Shown here piece by piece: positions 56,393-64,000 of a stretch of 64,000 bases of DNA. Position 1 is the first letter of the stretch. Each line of letters opens with the position of its first letter. The translations under genes and the position numbers were made by a program. Source of the DNA: Urophycis tenuis (taxonomy: Eukaryota; Chordata; Actinopteri; Gadiformes; Phycidae); the NCBI GenBank assembly GCA_036785325.1, contig JAXIVH010000033.1, forward strand, positions 4,021,707 through 4,085,706, given 5' to 3'. Below the pieces are notes generated by a model. That model made no database searches, was not told the origin of the DNA, and worked only from the letters and a program-made list of their open reading frames with translations.

Positions 56393-56910
56393 TCAGTACT
56401 CCCTGGCCTCCTCCAGCTCGTTCAGAAACACGTCCTGGTGAGGGTTCTCGGGGCACGCCGGCCCGCGGTTGGGCGGCCGCGCGGCGTGGAAGCGGCTCCA
56501 GTCCCCCTTGCAGAGGATCCAGGGCAGCACGTCCACCTTGAAGTGGAGCTCCGGCGAGAACTCGCCGCTGACCAGGTCGGGCGTGCCGGCGCCTTTCCCC
56601 CGCGTGAGCAGCCGCCCGCGCTCGTCGTAGCAGCAGTGCTGCGCCGCCAGCGTGGACCAGTCGCGCGACAGCGCCGAGCGGATGCAGCTGCGCGCCGACG
56701 GCTTGTACACGTCCAGGCGCTCGGCGGGGCCGCTGGCGTCGCGCCACCTGAAGGCCCGCCCGCGCGCCTCGTCGTGGACGCTGACCACGGCGTAGGCGGC
56801 CGCCGGCGGGTAGGAGCAGGGGCAGCCGGGCAGCTCGGACAGCACCTGCTGGAGGTAGCGCTGGAGGAAGTCGCTCTTGCAGCTCAGCCACTTCTCGCAG
56901 GTGTCCACGT
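56393..56910 (-). CDS. ism2: ism2 last exon, AMOP domain
   Basis: 172 codons including TGA, entered in phase 1 at a CGACAG acceptor. It contains the AMOP cysteines in EKWLSC, CPCSYP, SCIRS, QHCCYD, LCKGDW and the C-terminal PACPENPHQD. The GC-rich coding sequence contrasts with AT-rich flanks. Confidence 0.92.
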
Positions 56911-59511
56911 CTGTCGGCGGAAAGGGGAGGACACAGGGCACGTTGCAATTCAGGGGGTGACGGAGGAGATGAAGGAGAAGTAGTGAAAGGAGGGCGCCCG
57001 GGTTCTACCGACGCCACGCGGTACTTCTGACACTGAGGCCTTCCTTTCCCTCTGCAGTTGAGATTCGACTGAGTCGACTGTTTACTATTTAGTTAATTTG
57101 GAGGGGCTTTTATCCAAAGCGAGTGACAGGGGACTTCACACAAGGTTCATTGAGGAAAAGCTCAGGGTCAGGCAATAGCCGATTGTTCCTCCGGTTTATA
57201 GGGATTAGGGGTCATTTACTCAAGGGTGCAGGAATGAAGACAACAGAGTTCCAACCCAGACTTGTTCAGTTTGAAGACAAAGGCCCCGACTACACCCTCA
57301 AGAAGTAGAAGAAAACATTGCTCAACAGACCTGCACCGAAGGGCTCTGTGCCGTTCTCCATCGGGAAGGGGAAGGGCTCCAGCAATGTGTTGACTTCACC
57401 TACGAAGAGCAAAGACGATAACTTTGAGGACCATAGAAGAAGACTTGGGGCACCAACCAGGGCAGGAACCCACCACCACTGAGAGTGTGTTAAAGTAAAT
57501 GTACTGTGTTATTAAAGGTTAGATCCAACTCACCTGGACATGGTTCCTGGTCACATCTGGAGGCCTCGGTCAGGGTGCAGGAGTAACCACATGACTTGGT
57601 TCTCTTGCGCTCTCCTTGGCCACAAGTTGCAGAGCAGGGGGTCCAGGCAGACCATTCCTCCGTCTCCTTCCCTGTTGTGGGCATAAAAGGAAGGGAACAA
57701 CCCATCCCGTCGATACATGAACAACAATACAGCTTTTCAAATGGGATCCTTGCATTCAGCCTAGGAGCAGTGGGAAGCCACAGTGCAGCGCCCGGGGGCC
57801 GACTCCAGGTCTGATGCCAGTGCATTGGCAAGAGAATTAACCTAACATTTATGTCTTTTGGTGGAAATCCATGTGAGCACAGCAGCCAGCTGGGTTTGAA
57901 CCCACGGCCTTTTGCTGGGAGGTAACAGTGCTTACCGCCGTGCTAACTGACGTAGTCCATCCACCCTTAGAATGTGCTTGATGAATTCAACCCCAAAATT
58001 GAGCACGCCAACACCAAAACGATACTTGATAATGTATTGCCGCTTTGGTGTCGCTGGCGGCTCTGAAGAATTGCTGCACTTTTGTCCCAAGGAATGTTCT
58101 GGCCCCTATTATGAAAGAGATGGAATGCCCCTGGACCCTAATTCATAATATGATCTATAGGCTGCCATAGTCAATACCAAACACCAGTCATTTTTTCCCC
58201 TCTGGTGTAATCTTTCCCATGCAACACCATAGCCATTGAAGTATTCTTTAATGTACCCTTCAGTGAAATTAAAGAGGGAGAGAAAAGCAGACAGAGAGAC
58301 ACTAGGCATGGCTGGGTTGATCAGGCTACCCACCAAGTAGTTTCCTAGCGGTGTTAATGACATGGTAAAAAAAAGTTTAAAAAAAAGTAAAAAAAAAAAG
58401 AAAGAAGTAATTTCCAATTAAAGGCGAAGGGTGCAGTAATACCAGCTTGGGTGTAGCAAGCGCTCCGTCTGCCCTGGTGGGTGCTGCCAACCGGCCATGT
58501 AGCCTGGGTCTCAGAAGGGTTTTAATTACAGGATGGGTTAAAATGGGCGACCTTGATTTATGCCCAACCGGTGTTTAGATCTCACCAGATCACAGGCATT
58601 GTTGCTGGGTTTTTTTTTTTTAAATGTATTTTCCCTGGCTAGACAGTTGAGTTTGTTCGGTGGATCAACGTTTGTATTATTTGGCGGGGACAGTGTAGGA
58701 CACATGGCTTTGACTGGCGTGTTGTTTTATCGACAACTACCGTGCGGGAGCACCTCTGCCAGTGAAGCAGGAGGTTTGACTGATCTGGGCTAATCACATC
58801 CAGACATTCACAGAGTCAACCACAACAAAGGAGGTGAACGCAAGCGTCTGTGAAATACAACGGCCGCTGTTCCCTGAAGGCGATTTAGACCTTGAGAAAT
58901 ATCTGAAGGTCAATATCGTCCCCTCTCTCTCTCTTTGCAATGATCCTTGTACGAGGCCTGCCGAGACCGTTACTTTTTTTTTTTTTTCCCACCAGCGGAA
59001 GGCAAAGAATTAAGATAAACAACAAACAACAAAGCCATAAATGCTAGGGCAGAGCCCTTGAAAGCCCCTCAAAATTCTTGAACTGGCGCGTAGCGCTCAG
59101 CCGCAGAGTGCAGCGAGGTCCACCGGGGTCCGGGATGGATGGGGGCAGGGGCCCCGTGGGATGGATGAAAGGGCCGGCCGAATGGCCCCTGTCATTCTGG
59201 ATTCCCAATCTGCCCTCTAATTGTCCGCAAAGCCGCAGGCTGTTTTGTCCCCGGCAGCACAGTGGCGGCCTCACGCTGCCATTAGCAAGCGCATCGGGTC
59301 CATCTTCAAAAGACGGGCCTCTACAGACCAGCACGACCAGTGTCCACTTCAAAGTGCCCCGGAGCCCACAATGGCATGATGGTCTAGTGCCCATGTTCCC
59401 GCTGCTGGCATGCACTGTGCCGCTCTGGCAGCGAGGACCAGCTATGCTGCCATACGCCAAAGTCAATATCTCTCAATATTCTCCCTCTCTCTCTTTCACT
59501 TTATCGCTCTC

Positions 59512-59547
<36 letters not shown>

Positions 59548-60988
59548 CAAACATTCCAGCCCTTTTCATAGTTAATTGTATATCATTCCATACAACAAGC
59601 TCAAAACCTACCAGGGAACCTATTCATTTTTTTCCCTAATTATCTCAAACAAATGCGGTTATATCTGTTGCAGTTAAAAATAATTTGAAAGCAGTAATTA
59701 CTTGCTCACCAGGAAGCCACACGGAACACACTGTGAAATATGCTCAGGCGCAAATATTTTAATACGGCCATAATGGCAGACGGTGAGCGTACCAGTTGGC
59801 AATGCCTACCGTAGTAGCTCTGCATGGGATCCCAGCCCTCGTTCCAGTGAGTATCCCAGTCCCCACCTACGCCACTGGGAAGGGGCTCCTCGCTGCCATA
59901 GTCCAGGGTGTAGTCTTCCTCCTCCTCTTCCTCCTCCTCCACCTCCTCCTCTCCAATATCGTCCAGACCCGAGCGACTGGTGCTGTCCTCACTGGAGTCC
60001 GCGTCGGTGTAGCCCCAGAACAGGGGCCAGAAGAGCTTCTTCCCCCCGAGCCACTCGATGGTCGACGATGGAGCGGAAGGGGGCAGCCAGTCCTCCTCCT
60101 TGGCCGGGTGTGTCTCCACCTCCATCTGGGGGTCATCCACAACGTCGATGGTCACCTGCAAGGCAAGGAACATGGTCAGGTATGCAGGTACAGCGATGGC
60201 GCGCTCCGAGGGACGTTTGTATCGTGACACGAGCAGTCTCCCTCTCCTGAAGCTCTAGAAGAACCGCATACCGAGCCAGACTGAGTGGCGACAATGCCGG
60301 TAAACGCAGCAAACACGCTCGTTCGCAGATAATGGGTGATCTTCAGAACACATGAGCAGTAGGGGACAATCCTCTTTCAGGAAGCCAACCATCTCAACAT
60401 TTGCAAATGATTGGTGCATATCAGGATGGCTGAACTTTGTTCAGCCAGCCAGACATGAGCAGGATCGCTGAGAGGGATCAAATGAACCTAGCTCTAAAAT
60501 GAGGCACCATCCACGGCTCTGAATGAGTCATCCAAGACGCAACCGTTTTTAACAGCAGCAACTGATGACGAGTTAGAGATAAACTCATCTCGGCATACAT
60601 TTTCTCAGTTAATTCTCCGTTTCTTTCTAGATGACACACTCGAAGACACACACTTAAAAAGCCTCGTCACGAGCAGTGTTCTCCATCACCTCCAGTCGTA
60701 CCTCCACCCAAGCCAGAGACAAGAGACCTGAAACCTCACCTGTATATTGGGGTTCTGCGAGCTGATGTCAGCGTTGGCCAGGTCCGGGAAGTTTTTGAGG
60801 TCCAGGATGAAGGGTTTTGTCTCTTCCTCTGGTTCTGGCTGGGGGAGGACTCCCACGGAGCGATGCTGCGGAAGGGAGCCCCTCCTCTGGGGTCCGTGGG
60901 TCTCGGGCAGGAGACTCTGGACCTGGTTGTGTTCCTCAAGCTCCTGGGCAGTGTACTGCACCTCATCCTTTTGGGCAGCAGCCTGGGT
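56393..60988 (-). CDS. ism2: Isthmin-2-like secreted TSP1-AMOP protein (5' end missing)
   Basis: Exons, minus strand: 60988-60740, 60155-59810, 57671-57534, 57399-57331, 56910-56393 (TGA). They sum to 1,320 nt, 439 residues plus stop, with consistent phases. The first has LDLKNFPDLANADIS and NPNIQ, joining VTIDVVDDPQ, the isthmin junction. The next has an acidic run (EEEVEEEEEEEEDYTLDYG). The third is a thrombospondin type-1 repeat (EWSAWTPCSATCGQGERKR, CGYSCTLTEASRCDQEPCPG). The last is the AMOP domain (VDTCEKWLSCKSDFL, CPCSYP, FRWRDASGP, LAAQHCCYDERGRLLTRGKG, WILCKGDWSR) ending EEAREY. ERLD, CCYDERGRLLTRGKG and SPELHFK favour ISM2 over ISM1. Isthmins are secreted signalling proteins; ISM1 binds alpha-v beta-5 integrin and GRP78. 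No signal-peptide exon was found between 60989 and 64000, so the gene probably continues beyond the window. Confidence 0.88.
57534..57671 (-). CDS. ism2: ism2 thrombospondin type-1 exon
   Basis: 46 codons, phase 1-1, with WSAW (C-mannosylation-type WxxW), CSATCGQGERKRTKSC and CDQEPCPG. One exon encodes the complete TSP1 repeat. Confidence 0.92.
57880..57950 (-). mobile_element. Possible tRNA-SINE remnant in an ism2 intron
   Basis: Reverse-complemented it reads as a tRNA-like head with GCACGGCGGTAAGCACTGTT and box B-like GGGTTCAAACCC. Short and degenerate. Confidence 0.4.
59508..59542 (+). repeat. (CT)n microsatellite
   Basis: CT run in the ism2 intron between the TSP1 exon and the acidic exon. 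Confidence 0.93.
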
Positions 60989-61611
60989 CTAAATAAAGAC
61001 AAGAAAGATATTTTTTTAATGTGTAGTGGTTACGATTCAGTTCACACTTTAATCCAAGGCAGATTTTTTTTTCATTCAGGTCTTTAATGACCAAGATAGG
61101 ATTCGGGCATCTCGCACAAGGATTCCTATGGGTTAGGCTGCGGACATTGGGGCTGAAACCCAGAACCTTTCTGCTGAGAGGATTACTGAATTACATCTAG
61201 TGTCCTCCAGCAACGACAGAACAATAATAGCAAATGGCTACCGGCCCATTTCTTGTGTTCTCGTTTCCAGGACAGAAATATCCACCATTTCACAGCTCTG
61301 TCTGTGTTTTTTTTTTCTCTTTTCAAAAAAGCCATCAAGGCGCCCGAGCATTCCTCCAATCAGCCAGTCCCGACCTTGGCGCCCGCCCCCCCCCCCACAC
61401 ACACACACCACCGCTACCCCCCCCGTTTCCCACAGCAGCCACGGCACCCAGGCCCGGTGGACAAAGAGGGGGCCTGTGTCGCATGGATCCCTCGTTTCCA
61501 TTGACTTAATGAGAGGTCCTGGGATGCGTGGGACCCCTGCGCTGTGGCATGGTGGGGCTTGGGTGGGGTGGGGTGGGGTGTGAACCTCACAGCCATGCGG
61601 TCCCTGCAGGT

Positions 61612-61665
61612 TGTTGGGGGGGGAGGGGGGGTGGGGTGGGGGGGGTGGGGGGGGGGGGGAGGTGT
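61612..61665 (+). repeat. G-rich tract, G-quadruplex candidate
   Basis: Several runs of five or more G separated by single T or A, on the strand opposite ism2 transcription. Confidence 0.85.
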
Positions 61666-62624
61666 TAGGTTTGGGACTGGTCATTATGCCAGCACATATC
61701 TGGAGTAAACTTCCAGAACATCTGAGGTCCGTCAAAGTGAGCACTTCACAGGCAAGCTTTTCTGTTAAAATGTAATGTGTTGCACATTTGTTGGGTTCAC
61801 CTCACTTGCATTTAAAAAGCGTATCTTGAGTGATTGACGATCCTTTTGAAGTGTCTTTAATATGTGCTTCCTGCCCATGCCCTCACAGCGGCCTCTGTGG
61901 CTGAAAGACGCTACATAAACTAACTGTCCGCGCCTGGCTTGGAAACCTGCGATCCACACCTTGCCTGGTGAATGACGGCCGTGAATGAAGGCGCCTCGGC
62001 ATGTTGGCTCGGTTGTGTCCGTAAAACAACAACGATGATATGCTGAGGAGAGCAGGTGAGGGTGTGTGGTTCACAGCCTTGCCCGGTTTGCCTTGGCTTC
62101 AGCAGTTGTATTATGCCAAAAGGGGACTCTTGAGAATCAATGTCAATGCATCCTCACCAAAGACCAATACGATCCCACACAAGCTTGCAGGATTGTGCTT
62201 ACACACAGACAGCGGACGGCCCGCTGCTTGGATCAGGGTCTGACGACAAGAAGAGGGGGGGGGGGGGGGGGGGGGGGGGGCGGCATACCTTCACACCCCC
62301 TCCTCCTCCTCTCATCCTGTTGCACATCTGGATCGCGTATTCCTTCGCCCCGCATATCGCTCTCCTCCTCCTTCCTTCCCCCCTCTGTGATCCCCCCCCC
62401 CCCCCCCCCCCCCCCCCCGCGCCACCTCCTCCCCCAGGAGGAGCAGCGTGCGGGAGGATCAAAGCAGACGCCCGATTGGCTGTGTCTTGAGGAGCATTGA
62501 GGAGCGGCCTCAGCTTGTCCCTGTGTGTGTGTGTGTGAGACGGCAGCGATGGGACAACCGACGACCACATCCAACACCCTGACACATGTTCTGCCCGTGG
62601 AGAGGAGGTGGTGGACCAGGGAGG

Positions 62625-62830
62625 ACTGGGTATACAGGCTTACAGGGCTGCACACACGGGTCTATAGGACTGAATGTACAGGCTGATAGGGATGAGTTTA
62701 CAGGTTTATAGGCTTGAGTATACAGGTTTAGGGTTGAGTATACAGGCGTATAGGGGTTGAGTATACAGGCATATAGGAATGAGTATACATGTCTATAGGT
62801 TTGAGTTTACTGGTTATAGGCTTGAGTACG
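62625..62830 (+). repeat. Degenerate 22-bp minisatellite
   Basis: Repeats of a unit near GAGTATACAGGTTTATAGGC with substitutions and length changes, about nine copies. Confidence 0.8.
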
Positions 62831-62988
62831 GAGGGGGAAGAATGTGTGAGGAGGGCGGGGCGGGGGTGAGCAGGCTACGGGGCAGGGCTTGATTTACGCA
62901 ACGGTAAATATCAAAGGTTGGCCTGCACCCGGCCGTTTCCAAACCATTACAGAAGAACAATAAAGCATGGGCCCTCTTTGATCGCCGC

Positions 62989-63067
62989 CCCCCCCCCCCC
63001 CCCCCCCGTTTCAAATACAAAAAAAACAAAACAAAAAATGGTGGGGGGGGGGGGGGGGGGGGGGGGG
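62989..63067. repeat. Complementary C-run and G-run
   Basis: A C-run of about 19 and a G-run of about 27 lie about 33 bp apart, so either strand can fold into a long G:C stem. Confidence 0.85.
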
Positions 63068-63516
63068 TGCAAAACACGCATGCCGACGTGATGGAGCGAA
63101 GGGGGGAGACAGGGGAGGCAACACAGACGGAGGCCATTTCTCCTCCCTCCTCCTCATCCACCTCCTCCCACTCCACCCCTATGAGATGAGACACACACCC
63201 GCCCCCCCCTCCCCCCCCCCCCAGTGAAAAAAAAACAGGAAATTCCACATTAACGCAAAAAAACAAACGAGCCAACGTAAACAATAGGAAGGGTGACCTC
63301 TGACCTCTCCCGGGCCCCCCGGTAGGAGAAGGAGCTCGGGCACACGAGGGCTGGGCGACCTACCGCCCGCCGTACTGAGCATCTTAACCGTGCGTGGAAA
63401 GGCGTGCGGCCATATTGTCTCCTCTGAAGTCAACCCCATCTGATGACCGCGGCTGACGAGAACGCAGTCATCGGAATGCTGCTTTATGTCTTTCCTCTCT
63501 CGTCACTCTTTATCGG

Positions 63517-63547
<31 letters not shown>

Positions 63548-63660
63548 GACCATTCTCCTCTTTGACATTTCACTGACATCAAACACAGGATGATATGAGT
63601 GAGGCGGCGCGACAGGATATCTATGGGAGGAGAGAAGTTCAAAGGTACCGCGTGCAAACG

Positions 63661-63714
<54 letters not shown>

Positions 63715-63810
63715 AAAATCTATTTTCATACGAATCATTCACTTGAAAACACAACACACACAGTGCATTAAGCACACCCGATCCATTTTCCTTTTCACTT
63801 GAATACACAA

Positions 63811-63817
63811 CACACAC

Positions 63818-63886
<69 letters not shown>
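63811..63886 (+). repeat. (CA)n microsatellite
   Basis: About 38 CA units close to the right edge of the window. Confidence 0.97.
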
Positions 63887-63889
<3 letters not shown>

Positions 63890-64000
63890 CTTCCCGCGGC
63901 TGGGAGCCTGGCTGTGATACCTTAAATGGACGGAGAGAGAGATGGAATATTATATACTGCGATCGGAGCTGGTTCCTCTCTGCTTCATATCGTTTCTGCT

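Larger units (their letters stand above)
60989..64000. other. ism2 5' intron or upstream region, rich in G and C runs
   Basis: No signal-peptide exon is recognised on the minus strand. The interval holds G-rich sequence at 61612-61665, G-run 62255-62281, C-run 62391-62418, a degenerate 22-bp minisatellite at about 62625-62830, C-run 62989-63007, G-run 63041-63067, C-runs near 63198-63222, CT at 63519-63546, and CA arrays at 63658-63712 and 63811-63886. Confidence 0.5.

Noticed and set aside
56292..57017. 241-codon Arg/Ala-rich minus-strand frame
   Set aside because: Shadow of the ism2 AMOP exon; the correct frame keeps the AMOP cysteines.
59044..59575. Frames of 140 and 165 codons in an ism2 intron
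   Set aside because: Low-complexity CT at one end, no recognisable domain, and the ism2 phases join correctly across the interval.
63179..63439. Candidate signal-peptide exon of ism2
   Set aside because: The hydrophobic stretch lies far from the start and includes homopolymer-derived residues; no donor in the phase-0 position required by the exon at 60988.

Overview
This is a vertebrate nuclear genomic window, almost certainly from a teleost fish. It has intron-containing genes with GT-AG junctions, fish-type retroelements and MITEs, and lca5 next to sh3bgrl2. Simple repeats are extremely dense: CA/TG, GA/CT, TA and G/C runs, several over 100 bp. That density recalls cod-like fishes (Gadiformes), but the species cannot be fixed from sequence alone.

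Layout. (1) 5.1-7.3 kb, minus strand: fam167a, two coding exons. (2) 11.8-16.3 kb, minus: lca5 (lebercilin, a ciliary coiled-coil protein), eight coding exons. (3) 18.8-25.5 kb, plus: sh3bgrl2, four exons, head-to-head with lca5. (4) 27.9-40.8 kb, plus: a large cell-surface receptor of 16 coding exons. It has a signal peptide, nine scavenger-receptor cysteine-rich (SRCR) domains, two Ig-like domains, one transmembrane helix and a cytoplasmic tail. The exons join in frame to 1,274 codons plus stop. (5) 42.2-43.7 kb, plus: sh3bgrl3, three exons. (6) 43.7-56.4 kb: gene-free, made of MITEs, broken LINEs and microsatellites. (7) 56.4-61.0 kb, minus: ism2 (isthmin-2), a secreted TSP1-AMOP protein with five exons visible; its signal-peptide exon was not found and probably lies beyond the right edge.

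The genes do not form one pathway. lca5 and sh3bgrl2 are also neighbours on human 6q14 (from memory), so that pair is conserved synteny. The SRCR-Ig receptor, lying between two sh3bgr-family genes, is the most unusual object. Its symmetric phase-1 exons, the alternation of canonical and derived SRCR domains, and one domain that lost both partners of a disulfide together point to repeated exon duplication and divergence in an immune-type receptor.

Mobile elements were identified by eye from terminal inverted repeats, target-site duplications, reverse-transcriptase motifs and tRNA-like promoter boxes. Exon limits are hand-derived from splice sites and frame. Gene identities rest on recalled family motifs, not on a database search.
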